The notes beneath the pieces were generated by a model, which saw only the letters and a program-made list of their open reading frames with translations, was not told the DNA's origin and did not search any database. Shown one piece after another: positions 8,231-16,695 of a stretch of DNA of 64,000 nucleotides. The position numbers and the translations under genes are program-made. Origin of the DNA: Cryobacterium lactosi (GTDB taxonomy: Bacteria > Actinomycetota > Actinomycetes > Actinomycetales > Microbacteriaceae); NCBI RefSeq assembly GCF_004403945.1, contig NZ_SOHM01000018.1:62001-126000 (forward strand), written 5' to 3'. How positions within the stretch are numbered: position 1 is the first letter of the stretch; each line of letters begins with the position of its first letter.

Positions 8231-9352
8231 TCAGGCGTTGGAGAAACCGGCGACGATGGCGTCGGCGAGCTCTTCGCGCTCCTCCAGCGGCAGGAAGGCC
8301 GCGGAGGCCGCGTTGAGCTGCAGGGCTTCGAGGTCGTCGAGGTCGTAGCCGAAGGCATCCGTGAGCAGGGCCAGCTCACGGCTGAGGCTGGTGGCGCTCA
8401 TCAGCCGGTTGTCGGTGTTGACGGTGACCCTGAAGCCGAGCTGGTAGAGCAGGTCGAACGGGTGGTCGAGGATGTCGTCGCCCCACGCGGCGATGGCGCC
8501 GGTCTGCAGGTTCGACGAGGGGCTGAGTTCCAGCGGGATCTCCCGGTCGCGCACCCACTGGGCCAGCGGGCCGAGGGTGACGTAGGTGTTCTCCTGATCC
8601 TCCCGGCCGATTTCGATGTCTTCGGCCAGGCGCACCCCGTGGCCCAGGCGCAGCGCGCGGCCGTCGAACAGGGCGCCGCGGATGCTGTCCAGCCCGTCGG
8701 CCTCGCCGGCGTGCACGGTGACCGGGAAGAGGTTCCGGGCCAGGTAGTCGAATGCGGCGGTGTGGTTGCCGGCGGGGAAGCCCTCTTCGGCGCCGGCGAT
8801 GTCGAAACCGACCACGCCGAGGTCGCGGTGCCGCACGGCGAGTTCGGCGACCTCGAGCGAGCGGTCGGCGTGCCGCATCGCGGTGATCAGCTGGCCGATC
8901 TTGATGCTGATGCCGGCCTGGGCGACCCGGTCGATGCCGGCAGTGATGCCCTCCTGCACGGCGTCGACGGCCTGGTCGAGGCTGAGGCCGCCGGACAGGT
9001 GCTGCTCGGGCGCCCAGCGCACCTCACCGTAGATGACGCCGTCCAAGGCGAGGTCTTCAACGAACTCCCTGGCCACCCGGGCGAGGGCGTCGTGGGTCTG
9101 CATGACGGCCACGGTGATGTCGAAGGTCTTGATGTAGTCGACGAGCGAGCCGGAGGTGGCCTGGCTGACGAACCAGTCGGCGAGTCCGGCCTCGGTGGTC
9201 GCGGGCAGTTCGAGCCCGATCTCCGCGGCCAGCTCGAGAACCGTGGCCGGCCGCAGCCCGCCGTCGAGGTGATCGTGCAGAGAGACTTTGGGCAGAGCGT
9301 TGATGCTGACGCCACTGCCGGGCAACAGGTATTCCTCGGAGCTGGTATTCAC
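8231..9352 (-). CDS. add: adenosine deaminase
   Basis: The 373-residue enzyme deaminates adenosine and deoxyadenosine to inosine forms, feeding PunA. Metal and catalytic residues are visible. KVSLHDHLDGGL contains the HxH zinc pair (His26, His28), VTVHAGEAD carries the third His and the catalytic Glu region, RLGHGVRL has the conserved His, and VTVNTDNRLMS ends the barrel with the Asp region (usually NTDDP, here NTDN). The start is a GTG at 9352. TAGATT lies 6 nt before it, and the GGAGGA between is too close to serve as a normal ribosome-binding site, so leaderless initiation is likely. Location next to deoA/cdd repeats the mycobacterial arrangement. Confidence 0.92.
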   Translation of the reverse strand: MNTSSEEYLLPGSGVSINALPKVSLHDHLDGGLRPATVLELAAEIGLELPATTEAGLADWFVSQATSGSLVDYIKTFDITVAVMQTHDALARVAREFVEDLALDGVIYGEVRWAPEQHLSGGLSLDQAVDAVQEGITAGIDRVAQAGISIKIGQLITAMRHADRSLEVAELAVRHRDLGVVGFDIAGAEEGFPAGNHTAAFDYLARNLFPVTVHAGEADGLDSIRGALFDGRALRLGHGVRLAEDIEIGREDQENTYVTLGPLAQWVRDREIPLELSPSSNLQTGAIAAWGDDILDHPFDLLYQLGFRVTVNTDNRLMSATSLSRELALLTDAFGYDLDDLEALQLNAASAAFLPLEEREELADAIVAGFSNA

Positions 9353-9358
9353 TCCTCC

Positions 9359-9364
9359 AATCTA
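9359..9364 (-). promoter_or_regulatory. -10 box of the add operon, probable leaderless GTG start
   Basis: TAGATT on the reverse strand ends 6 nt before the add GTG codon. Confidence 0.45.
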
Positions 9365-9413
9365 TCGCTCCGCCGCTGTGCGCGTCCCGACACCGCCACA
9401 TCCGCCCCCGCGG

Positions 9414-9470
9414 CGAGAAGGCACTTGAGGCCAGTCTCTGCGCCGCGGACCAGCCTCAACTGCCTTCTCG
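9414..9470. repeat. 57-bp palindromic intergenic repeat (relative of the 73-bp array)
   Basis: Arms of 17 bp (left begins CGAGAAGGCACTTGAGG, right ends TGCCTTCTCG) differ at one position and enclose 23 bp. The design matches the units at 10461-10667 on the other side of the endonuclease-like gene. Confidence 0.7.
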
Positions 9471-9537
9471 GGCCGCTTGGAAGCGGCGCCGGTGGATAAC
9501 TCTGACGCGGGCCAAGGGAATCTGGCACGGTGCTGGC

Positions 9538-10440
9538 ATGTCTCGTCGATCGGAGCTCCCGCGCGTCCTCCCTCTGGACGGTTTCACGCTGGCGGAGGCC
9601 CGCGCGGCGGGCGTCAACCGGAATCGAACCAGAGCATTGGACCTGGAGACCCCATTCCGTGGTGTGCGGGCCGCCGCCGGCAGCCGGGCAGAACCGGCTG
9701 GGCTGATCCGTGCGTATGCAGCACGGATGCCCGCCGGGCACTTCTTCAGCCATGCGACGGCGGCGCGTCTGCTCGGGTTTCCGCTGCCGCCGCGGCTGGA
9801 GAACGACCCCCGGCTCCATGTGAGCGTGCTGGTCCCCGAACGCGCGCTGCGGATGAGGGGCGTTGTCGGGCATACAGTGCATCGGCGCCCCGGCCTGTGG
9901 ATCGTCAACGGACTCACGACGACCGACCCGGTGACCACGTGGTGCGATCTGGCCCTCAGCCTCGGCCTGGACGACCTCATTTCTGTGGGTGATTTCCTCC
10001 TGGGAAAACTCGTTCCGCCCGCCACCAGGTCTGATCTCGCAGCAGCTGTCGCGAACCGCGCCGGCCGGCGAGGCGTGCAGCGGCTGCGCGAGGCACTCGA
10101 GCTGGTGCGGCCGCGAGTGGAGTCGCGACGGGAGACCTATCTGCGTTTGATGGTGGTTCGAGCTGGCTTCCCCGAACCCGACACGAATGTCCCGCTGCCT
10201 CTGCGACCGGGACGCAAAGGTGCCCGAGGAGACCTCGTCTACCTGAAGTACAAGGTCCTGGTCGAGTACGACGGCGAGCAGCATCGCACTGACGACACTC
10301 AATATGCCAGGGACGTGGAACGTCTCGACGACCTCGCCGCCGACGGATGGCGAGTCATCCGGGCCACGAAGGCGACGCACCCAGCAGAGGTACTGGCCCG
10401 CCTGGACGAGGCCCTGCGCGCCAGAGGCTGGCGCCCGTAG
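9538..10440 (+). CDS. VSR-like / DUF559-type PD-(D/E)XK nuclease-domain protein with AbiEi-like N-terminus
   Basis: The product has 300 residues. Residues 195-300 resemble the very-short-patch-repair/DUF559 endonuclease fold. Candidate active-site residues are Glu199 (ESRRETYLR), Asp232 (GDLVY) and Glu243/Asp245 with Gln248-His249 (VEYDGEQHR), followed by a WRVIRAT strand. Residues 1-190 resemble the DNA-binding AbiEi-like half common to many actinobacterial paralogues. Such genes are numerous in actinomycetes and their role is not established; DNA repair or defence are both possible. It stands alone between palindromic repeats (9414-9470 and 10461-10667), unlike every neighbouring metabolic gene. 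The ATG at 9538 has no good Shine-Dalgarno. Confidence 0.7.
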   Translation: MSRRSELPRVLPLDGFTLAEARAAGVNRNRTRALDLETPFRGVRAAAGSRAEPAGLIRAYAARMPAGHFFSHATAARLLGFPLPPRLENDPRLHVSVLVPERALRMRGVVGHTVHRRPGLWIVNGLTTTDPVTTWCDLALSLGLDDLISVGDFLLGKLVPPATRSDLAAAVANRAGRRGVQRLREALELVRPRVESRRETYLRLMVVRAGFPEPDTNVPLPLRPGRKGARGDLVYLKYKVLVEYDGEQHRTDDTQYARDVERLDDLAADGWRVIRATKATHPAEVLARLDEALRARGWRP

Positions 10441-10460
10441 CCCCACACGAAGAACGCCAC

Positions 10461-10667
10461 CGCGAGAGGGCAGTTGCGGCTAGTTCTTGGCGCCGACACC
10501 GGCCCCAATTGTCCTCTCGCGAAATGAGCCTGGCGCGAGAGGGCAGTTGAGGGCAGTTCCTGGCGCGCACACTGGCCCCAACTGGCCTCTCGCGAAATGG
10601 TGATGGCGCGAAAGGGCAGTTGGGGGCAGTCGCGGAGCTGAGCACTAGCCCCAAGTGACTTCTCGCG
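10461..10667. repeat. tandem array of three 61-bp palindromes with an exact 73-bp period
   Basis: Units lie at 10461-10521, 10534-10594 and 10607-10667. Each starts CGCGARAGGGCAGTTG, ends with the near-complement (terminal CTCTCGCG or TTCTCGCG), and has an internal GGCCCCAA-like segment before the right arm. The units are separated by 12 bp and start exactly 73 bp apart. The array lies downstream of both the endonuclease-like gene and deoA. It is followed by a run of nine or more G at about 10667-10677. Confidence 0.85.
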
Positions 10668-10686
10668 GGGGGGGGGCAGGGTGGGG

Positions 10687-12003
10687 TTAGTTGCCGATCC
10701 GCTCGGCGATCAGGGGGCCGCCGTCGAGGATCGGGTCACCAGGGGCGCCGATGCGCCAGGCTCCCTCGACGGCCTCGAGGGCCCGGGCGAAGCGCTCGGG
10801 CTCGTCGGCGCTGAGGGTGAACAGCGGCTCGCCCTTCCGCACGGTGTCGCCGGGCTTGGCGTGCAGGTCGATGCCCGCGGCGTGCTGCACCGGGTCCTGC
10901 TTGCGGGCCCGTCCGGCGCCGAGGCGCCAGGCGCCGATGCCGAACGGCAGCGCCTGCTGTTCGACGAGGACGCCGTCGCGGTCGGCGACCACGGTGTGGG
11001 TTTCCTTGGCCACGGGCATCGCGGCGGTCGGGTCGCCGCCCTGGGCGCGGATGACGGCGTTCCACTTGTCCATCGCCCGGCCGTCCTTGAGGGCCGCCTC
11101 CACGTCGACGTCGACGATGCCGGCCAGGTTGAGCATCTCCCGGGCCAGCGCCACGGTGAGCTCCACCACGTCGGCGGGGCCGCCGCCGGCGAGAACCTCG
11201 AGCGACTCGCGCACCTCGTTGGCGTTACCGATGGCCAGTCCGAGCGGCACGTTCATGTTGGTCAGCAGAGCGGATGTCGCCACCCCGGCGTCCTCGCCGA
11301 GCGCGACCATGGTGCGGGCCAGCTCGCGGGAGCGCTCGATGTCCTTCAGGAACGCGCCGGAGCCGAACTTGACGTCGAGCACCAGGGCGCTGGTGCCCTC
11401 GGCGATCTTCTTGGACATGATCGAGGAGGCGATCAGCGGGATCGCCTCGACCGTGCCGGTGATGTCGCGCAGGGCGTAGAGCTTGCCGTCGGCCGGGGCC
11501 AGGCCGCTGCCGGCGGCGCAGATGACTCCGCCGACATCCTGCAGCTGCTGGAACATCTCATCGTTGCTGAGGTTGGCGCGCCAGCCCGGGATGGACTCGA
11601 GCTTGTCCAGGGTGCCGCCGGTGTGGCCGAGGCCGCGGCCGGAGAGCTGCGGCACCGCGGCGCCGAAGACCGCCACGAGGGGCATCAGCGGCAGCGTGAT
11701 CTTATCGCCGACTCCGCCGGTGGAGTGCTTGTCGGTGGTGGGCTTGTCCAGCCTGTCGAAGCTCATCCGCTCGCCGGAGTTGATCATGGCCATGGTCATG
11801 TCGCGGATCTCCCGGCGGGACATGCCGTTGAGGAAGATCGCCATGGTCATCGCGGCCATCTGCTCGTCGCCGACGTAACCGCGGGTGTACGCGTCGATCA
11901 GCCAGTCGATCTGCGGTGTGGACAGCTCGCCCTTGTCACGCTTGGCGTGGATCAGGTCGACGGCGTCGAAGGCCTCGATGGTGCGGGCGGGGGTGGAGCT
12001 CAT
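10687..12003 (-). CDS. deoA: thymidine phosphorylase
   Basis: The 438-residue protein is a pyrimidine nucleoside phosphorylase. It splits thymidine or deoxyuridine with phosphate into base and deoxyribose 1-phosphate. Family signatures are KRDKGELSTPQIDWLIDAYTRGYV at the N-terminus, DKHSTGGVGDKITLPLMPLVA (phosphate-binding signature with the conserved Lys-His-Ser), SGRGLGHTGGTLDKLE, and DVKFGSGAFLKD with the catalytic Lys. The ATG at 12003 overlaps the cdd stop by 4 bp. It is the last gene of the nucleoside import and salvage operon that starts with the BMP lipoprotein or ABC ATPase gene. Confidence 0.93.
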   Translation of the reverse strand: MSSTPARTIEAFDAVDLIHAKRDKGELSTPQIDWLIDAYTRGYVGDEQMAAMTMAIFLNGMSRREIRDMTMAMINSGERMSFDRLDKPTTDKHSTGGVGDKITLPLMPLVAVFGAAVPQLSGRGLGHTGGTLDKLESIPGWRANLSNDEMFQQLQDVGGVICAAGSGLAPADGKLYALRDITGTVEAIPLIASSIMSKKIAEGTSALVLDVKFGSGAFLKDIERSRELARTMVALGEDAGVATSALLTNMNVPLGLAIGNANEVRESLEVLAGGGPADVVELTVALAREMLNLAGIVDVDVEAALKDGRAMDKWNAVIRAQGGDPTAAMPVAKETHTVVADRDGVLVEQQALPFGIGAWRLGAGRARKQDPVQHAAGIDLHAKPGDTVRKGEPLFTLSADEPERFARALEAVEGAWRIGAPGDPILDGGPLIAERIGN

Positions 12004-12452
12004 GAGTTGTCTTCCCTGTAGGCGGCGAGTTGGCGGGGCCCGAAGGCGTCCGGCAGGACCTCGTCGATGGTGCGCACGCCGGAGACGGTCTCCAACAGCA
12101 TGCCTGGTGCCGAGTGTTCGTAGAGCAGTTGGCGGCAGCGCCCGCACGGCATCAGCGTGTTGCCGTTGCCGTCGACGCAGGAGAACGCGACGAGCTGGCC
12201 GCCGCCGGTGAGGTGCAGCACCGACACCAGGGCGCATTCGGCGCACAGGGTGAGGCCGTAGGAGGCGTTCTCCACGTTGCAACCGCTGATCACCCGGCCG
12301 TCGGTGACGAGGGCGGCCGCACCGACGGGGAACTTCGAGTACGGCACGTAGGCGTGCGTCATCGCCTCGGCGGCCGCGGTGCGCAGCATGCCCCAGTCGA
12401 TCTCGCCGGATGTCGGGGTCACGTCGTGGCTGGTCACTGTGGTCTCCGTCAC
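12000..12452 (-). CDS. cdd: cytidine deaminase
   Basis: The 150-residue product is a small tetrameric cytidine deaminase converting cytidine and deoxycytidine to uridine forms. Zinc ligands are Cys70 (TLCAEC, with catalytic Glu72) and Cys103/Cys106 (MPCGRCRQ). The substrate-binding CNVENASYG is also present. The open frame extends further upstream, but the GTG at 12452 overlaps the permease stop by 4 bp (GTGA), the pattern used throughout this operon. It couples pyrimidine nucleoside uptake to deamination, followed by DeoA. Confidence 0.92.
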   Translation of the reverse strand: MTETTVTSHDVTPTSGEIDWGMLRTAAAEAMTHAYVPYSKFPVGAAALVTDGRVISGCNVENASYGLTLCAECALVSVLHLTGGGQLVAFSCVDGNGNTLMPCGRCRQLLYEHSAPGMLLETVSGVRTIDEVLPDAFGPRQLAAYREDNS

Positions 12453-13747
12453 GATTTTATGTATGGTTTGCCGGATGCCGCCGGGCCCCTGGACTGGCCC
12501 ACCAGGCCGGCCACGGCGAAGATGGTGACCAGGTAGGGCAGCATCAGCATGAACTCGCTGGGCACAGGCGACCCGATGATGCTCAGCACGTTCTGCAGGT
12601 TGCTGGCGAAGCCGAACAGCAACGCCGCGAGGGTGGCCCTGATCGGGTCCCACCGGCCGAAGATCACCGCCGCCAGGGCGATGAAGCCGGCGCCGGCCGT
12701 CATCTCCTTACCGAAGGCACCCACCGACCCCAGCGTGAAGTACGCGCCACCGAGACCGGCGACGGCACCCGCGAGGGACACGTTCCAGAACCGGGTGCCG
12801 GTGACGTTGATGCCCACGGTATCGGCGGCCTGCGGGTGCTCGCCCACGGCGCGGAGGCGGAGGCCCCACTTGGTGTGGAAGATGCCGTAGTACACCGCGG
12901 CGACGGCGATGTACATGATGTAGACGATCAGGGTCTGCCTGAAGAAGACCGGGCCGATGATCGGGATCTCGCTCAGCAGCGGGATGTTGATGCGCTCGAA
13001 CTTGGGCGGCTGGTTGAGCGTGGCCGCGTTCGGAGCGAGCACCTCGGAGAACAGGAACCCGGTGAGGCCGGTGACGAGCACGTTCAGCACCACACCGACG
13101 ATGACCTGGTCGACGAAGTACTTGATCGAGAACGCCGCGAGCACGAAGGAGACGAGCACACCCGCCACCATCGCGGCGAGCAGGCCGAGCAGCGGCTGCT
13201 GGGTCACGGAGGCCACGATCGCGGAGGTGAACGCGCCGGCCAGCAGCTGGCCCTCGATCGCCACGTTGACCACGCCGACGCGCTCGGAGATGACGCCACC
13301 GAGGGCACCGAAGATCAGCGGCACGGCCAGGCTCAGCGAGCCGAAGAGCAGCCCGGGCACCGGGATGCGTTCGTCGGCGGATGCCCAGGTGAGGAAGCCG
13401 ATCAGCAGCAGCACCGCGAACACCGAGATCAGCCAGAGCGGCACCTTGCGGTGGGTCTGCACCATCCAGGCACTCAGGGCGGTGATGCCGGCGAGCAGGA
13501 TGCTGATGACGATGCCGGTCGGCAGGGTCGGCAGCAGCACATCGGGCAGCTGGATCAGGTCGCTGGAGGTGGAGAGCACCATGGTGCTGGTTCCGGTGCG
13601 GCCGAAGACCACCATCAGCAGGAAACCGAGCACCGTGAAGACGCCGAGGATGATCGGGACCTTCCAGCTCTTGATCACCGTGGTTGCCGGGCCCTCCTCG
13701 GGGCCGGTGGGCTGGGTGGGCTGGTTCACTGGCGCGATGGTGCTCAT
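12449..13747 (-). CDS. nucleoside ABC transporter permease 2 (BPD_transp_2 family)
   Basis: The 432-residue polytopic protein resembles YufQ/NupQ-type permeases of BMP-dependent nucleoside importers. After a short Pro/Thr-rich tail it has about ten hydrophobic segments. The family motif FGALGGVISERVGVVNVAIEGQLL leads into the transmembrane core, and KWGLRLRAVGEHPQAADTVGINV is the cytoplasmic coupling segment contacting the ATPase. It pairs with the permease encoded at 13744-15006 (4-bp overlap). The start is the ATG at 13747, not the longer frame that runs into the preceding gene. Confidence 0.88.
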   Translation of the reverse strand: MSTIAPVNQPTQPTGPEEGPATTVIKSWKVPIILGVFTVLGFLLMVVFGRTGTSTMVLSTSSDLIQLPDVLLPTLPTGIVISILLAGITALSAWMVQTHRKVPLWLISVFAVLLLIGFLTWASADERIPVPGLLFGSLSLAVPLIFGALGGVISERVGVVNVAIEGQLLAGAFTSAIVASVTQQPLLGLLAAMVAGVLVSFVLAAFSIKYFVDQVIVGVVLNVLVTGLTGFLFSEVLAPNAATLNQPPKFERINIPLLSEIPIIGPVFFRQTLIVYIMYIAVAAVYYGIFHTKWGLRLRAVGEHPQAADTVGINVTGTRFWNVSLAGAVAGLGGAYFTLGSVGAFGKEMTAGAGFIALAAVIFGRWDPIRATLAALLFGFASNLQNVLSIIGSPVPSEFMLMLPYLVTIFAVAGLVGQSRGPAASGKPYIKS

Positions 13748-15006
13748 TTCGCCGCCACCTCCTGGGTCACGTTGGGGAGCGGTCTGCGGCGGGGAGCCCC
13801 GGGGGCGGGGAGCCTGAAGATCGCACGCACCAGCGGCGGCGCGGCGATGAAGAGCACGATGAGCGACTGCACCACGAGCACGATGTCGATGGGCACGCCC
13901 TCGGCGGCCTGCATCGAGAAGCTGCCGGCCTTGAATGCACCGAACAGGATGCCCGCCGCGAACACGCCCCACGGCTTGGACCGGCCGAGCAGCGCCACGG
14001 TGATGGCGTCGAAGCCGATCCCCGAGTCGATGCCGGCACCGAAACCGCTGGTGGTGGTGCCGAGCACCTGGTTGATGCCTGCCAGGCCGACGAGCCCGCC
14101 AGAGAACAGCATCGCGTAGACGTACATGCGCTGCACGCTGATGCCGGCGACCTTGGCCGCGTTCGGGTTCTCACCGACGGCGCGGAACTTGAAGCCCAGG
14201 TTGGAGCGGCTGAGCAGCCACCAGGTGAACACCGTGGCGGCGATCACCAGGATGAAGCCGAAGTGCAGGTTGTAGTTCGGGCCGAGCAGGTCGAAGAAGA
14301 CCGCGGTCTCTTTCGTGGCCGGGCTCTTCGGGTTGTTGGAGCCGGGGGTCCTGAGGAATCCGTCGCGCAACAGGAAGCTGACCAGGTAGAACGCCACATA
14401 GTTGAGCATGATCGTGGTGATCACCTCGTGCGCGCCGGTGCGGGCCTTGAGCAGGCCGACCAGTCCGCCCCAGAGAGCACCGCCGAGCACGCCCGCGACC
14501 AGCGCGGCGATCATGTGGATGCCGGCCGGCAGCTCAAGCGCGAAGGCGACCCAGCCGCCGAGGGTGGCGGCGATGAGCATCTGGCCGCGGCCGCCGATGT
14601 TGAACAGGCCCACCCGGAAGCCGAGTGCGACACCCAGGCCGGCCGCGATCAGCGGGGTGGCGTAGGTGAGGGTCTCGGTCAAGGGCTTGATGCCGTCGGC
14701 AAAGCTCGGCCGGCGGAAGTTGTACACCGAGCCCTGGAACAGGGCCGAGTACGCTCCGGACACCGCGTCCCAGACGGCGAAGAGCATATCGCCCGGCCTG
14801 GAGAAGAAGTAGCCGGCGCTCTCTTGTACGTTCGGGTTGGTCAACGCGATCATCACGGCGCCGACGAGCAGGGCGAGCACAACGGCGAGCACGGAGATGA
14901 TCGCGTTCCCGGTGGTGATCTCGCGGAAGATGCCGTGCCAGCGCGACGGTTCGTCGGGCTCGGTGACCTTGGTCGGGGTCACGGCGGGCTGCTGAGAGGC
15001 GCTCAT
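13744..15006 (-). CDS. nucleoside ABC transporter permease 1 (BPD_transp_2 family)
   Basis: The 420-residue membrane protein has multiple hydrophobic segments and the paired permease motif VALGFRVGLFNIGGRGQML. Its coupling segment SNLGFKFRAVGENPNAAKVAGI parallels that of the other permease. Together they form the channel of a BMP-lipoprotein-dependent nucleoside importer (NupP/NupQ, YufP/YufQ type). The stop overlaps the next permease by 4 bp and the ATG overlaps the ATPase stop by 4 bp, which gives one tightly coupled unit. Confidence 0.88.
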   Translation of the reverse strand: MSASQQPAVTPTKVTEPDEPSRWHGIFREITTGNAIISVLAVVLALLVGAVMIALTNPNVQESAGYFFSRPGDMLFAVWDAVSGAYSALFQGSVYNFRRPSFADGIKPLTETLTYATPLIAAGLGVALGFRVGLFNIGGRGQMLIAATLGGWVAFALELPAGIHMIAALVAGVLGGALWGGLVGLLKARTGAHEVITTIMLNYVAFYLVSFLLRDGFLRTPGSNNPKSPATKETAVFFDLLGPNYNLHFGFILVIAATVFTWWLLSRSNLGFKFRAVGENPNAAKVAGISVQRMYVYAMLFSGGLVGLAGINQVLGTTTSGFGAGIDSGIGFDAITVALLGRSKPWGVFAAGILFGAFKAGSFSMQAAEGVPIDIVLVVQSLIVLFIAAPPLVRAIFRLPAPGAPRRRPLPNVTQEVAAK

Positions 15007-16520
15007 GCTGCGGCTCCTTCTGCGGGGGTTTCGCCCGCCATCATGAGACCCAGAACGGATCGGGGGGTGTCGCCGGGGACGATGCCGACAATGCGGCCGC
15101 GGTACATCACCATGATCCGGTCGGCGAGGGCGGCGACCTCGTCGAGTTCGGTGGAGATCACGATGACCGGAGTGCCGGCATCCCGGGTCGCCACGATGCG
15201 TTCGTGCACGAATTCGATCGAGCCGACGTCGAGGCCGCGGGTGGGCTGGGCGGCGATGAACAGGCGCAGGTCGCGGCTGAGCTCACGGGCCAGAACCACC
15301 TTCTGCTGGTTGCCGCCGGAGAGCCGGCCGACCGGGGTCTCGATGCCCTGGGACCGTACGTCGAATTCCTTCACCTTGTCCCGGGCGAAATCGGCCAGGA
15401 ATGCCAGCTGCAGGTTGAACCGCTTGACGAAGGGGAGCTTGTTGGAGCGGTCGAGCATCAGGTTCTCGGCGATGGTGAAACCGCCGACCAGGCCATCCCT
15501 GGTGCGGTCCTCCGGCACGAAGCCGACCCCGGCGTCGAGCACCTGACGCACCGAATGGCCGCGCAGGGACTTGCCGTCGAGGGTGATGTCGCCAACGACG
15601 CGGGGCTGCAGACCCATAAGGGCCTCGGTCAGTTCGGTCTGCCCGTTGCCCTGAACGCCGGCGATCGCGAGGATCTCGCCGACCTTGACGTCGAAACTGA
15701 CATCGTTGACCAGTATCTGGCCCAGGGCGTCGATCACGGTGAGATTCGTGACGACCAGCGCGGGCGCGCCGGGGGCGGCGGGCGCCTTGTCCACGGTGAG
15801 GTCGACCGCGCGGCCCACCATCAGGGTGGCGAGTTCTTCGTTGCTCGCGGTCGGCGCCGCGTCACCGACGACCTTGCCCAACCGGATGACGGTGATCCGG
15901 TCGGCGACCGCTCGCACCTCGCGCAGTTTGTGGGTGATGAAGACGATGGACGTGCCCGCGGCCTTGAGCTGGCGCATGATGTTCATCAGCTCGTCGGTTT
16001 CCTGCGGGGTGAGCACGGCGGTGGGCTCGTCGAAGACGAGCACCTTCGCGTCGCGGGAGAGCGCCTTGATGATCTCCACCCGCTGCTGCACGCCGACGGG
16101 GAGGTTCTCGACGAGGGCGTCGGGATCGACGTCGAACCCGAACCGGTCGGAGATCTCGCGCACCCGGGCGCGGGCGGCCGCGAGGTCCAGGGAGCCGCCG
16201 ACCCTGGTCTGTTCGTGGCCGAGCATCACGTTCTCCGCGACGGTGAAGACGGGGATCAGCATGAAGTGCTGGTGCACCATGCCGATACCGGCGTTCATCG
16301 CGTCGCCGGGTCCGGCGAAGTGTTGGGCGACGTCGTCCAGCAGGATCTCACCCTCTTCGGCCCGATAGAGGCCGTAGAGCACGTTCATCAACGTTGACTT
16401 ACCGGCTCCGTTCTCGCCGAGCAGGGCGTGGATCTCACCCTCCTCGATGGTGAGGTTGATGTCGTCATTGGCAACCAGGGCACCGAATCTCTTCGTAATG
16501 CCGCGAAGTTCGAGCTTCAT
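15003..16520 (-). CDS. nucleoside ABC transporter ATP-binding protein (tandem nucleotide-binding domains)
   Basis: The 505-residue protein carries two ABC domains in one chain, as in RbsA/NupO-type importers. The first has Walker A GENGAGKST (about residue 38), the Q-loop stretch GMVHQHFMLIPVFTVAENVMLG and Walker B VLVFDEPTAVLT. The second has GVQGNGQTEL (degenerate Walker A), LSGGNQQKVVLAREL (signature) and LFIAAQPTRGLDVGS (Walker B). A degenerate second site is usual in this family. The start is the ATG at 16520. A TAGAAT box 8 nt upstream and the terminator at 16587-16615 suggest its own promoter plus read-through from the lipoprotein gene. Confidence 0.92.
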   Translation of the reverse strand: MKLELRGITKRFGALVANDDINLTIEEGEIHALLGENGAGKSTLMNVLYGLYRAEEGEILLDDVAQHFAGPGDAMNAGIGMVHQHFMLIPVFTVAENVMLGHEQTRVGGSLDLAAARARVREISDRFGFDVDPDALVENLPVGVQQRVEIIKALSRDAKVLVFDEPTAVLTPQETDELMNIMRQLKAAGTSIVFITHKLREVRAVADRITVIRLGKVVGDAAPTASNEELATLMVGRAVDLTVDKAPAAPGAPALVVTNLTVIDALGQILVNDVSFDVKVGEILAIAGVQGNGQTELTEALMGLQPRVVGDITLDGKSLRGHSVRQVLDAGVGFVPEDRTRDGLVGGFTIAENLMLDRSNKLPFVKRFNLQLAFLADFARDKVKEFDVRSQGIETPVGRLSGGNQQKVVLARELSRDLRLFIAAQPTRGLDVGSIEFVHERIVATRDAGTPVIVISTELDEVAALADRIMVMYRGRIVGIVPGDTPRSVLGLMMAGETPAEGAAA

Positions 16521-16528
16521 AGTCTTCG

Positions 16529-16534
16529 ATTCTA
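16529..16534 (-). promoter_or_regulatory. candidate -10 box in front of the ABC ATPase gene
   Basis: TAGAAT on the reverse strand lies 8 nt before the ATG at 16520. It lies downstream of the terminator that follows the lipoprotein gene, so it could provide separate transcription of the permease/salvage genes. Confidence 0.45.
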
Positions 16535-16586
16535 TTGAGATGCTGCCCGGCTGCGCGCCTGCCGGGAGTATGACGCACAACGAAAT

Positions 16587-16615
16587 GGGGAGGCCAACGT
16601 GTCGTTGGCCTCCCC
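16587..16615 (-). terminator. intercistronic stem-loop between BMP lipoprotein and ABC ATPase genes
   Basis: A perfect 12-bp stem (GGGGAGGCCAAC and complement) with a 5-nt loop is followed, on the reverse strand, by ATTTCGTTGT. It probably reduces transcription of the transporter and salvage genes relative to the binding protein. It may instead stabilise the 3' end of the lipoprotein mRNA. Confidence 0.75.
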
Positions 16616-16695
16616 GTTGTGGTACTGCTGTGCGGTAGTGCTGGTTGCGCGTTAGTGCTGTGCGGTGTTGCCGGTGTTGTGCTCCCGGCGACGGG

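Noticed and set aside
10461..10667. Possible CRISPR array
   Set aside because: The units are long imperfect palindromes with conserved outer arms and short 12-bp gaps. There are no unique spacers of similar length and no cas genes nearby.
10663..10680. G-run as part of a functional quadruplex
   Set aside because: It is a single homopolymer run that may be a sequencing or slippage feature. I did not score it as a separate finding.
12453..12653. N-terminal extension of cytidine deaminase
   Set aside because: The extension reads through the coupled permease gene. The GTG overlapping the permease stop fits the operon pattern.
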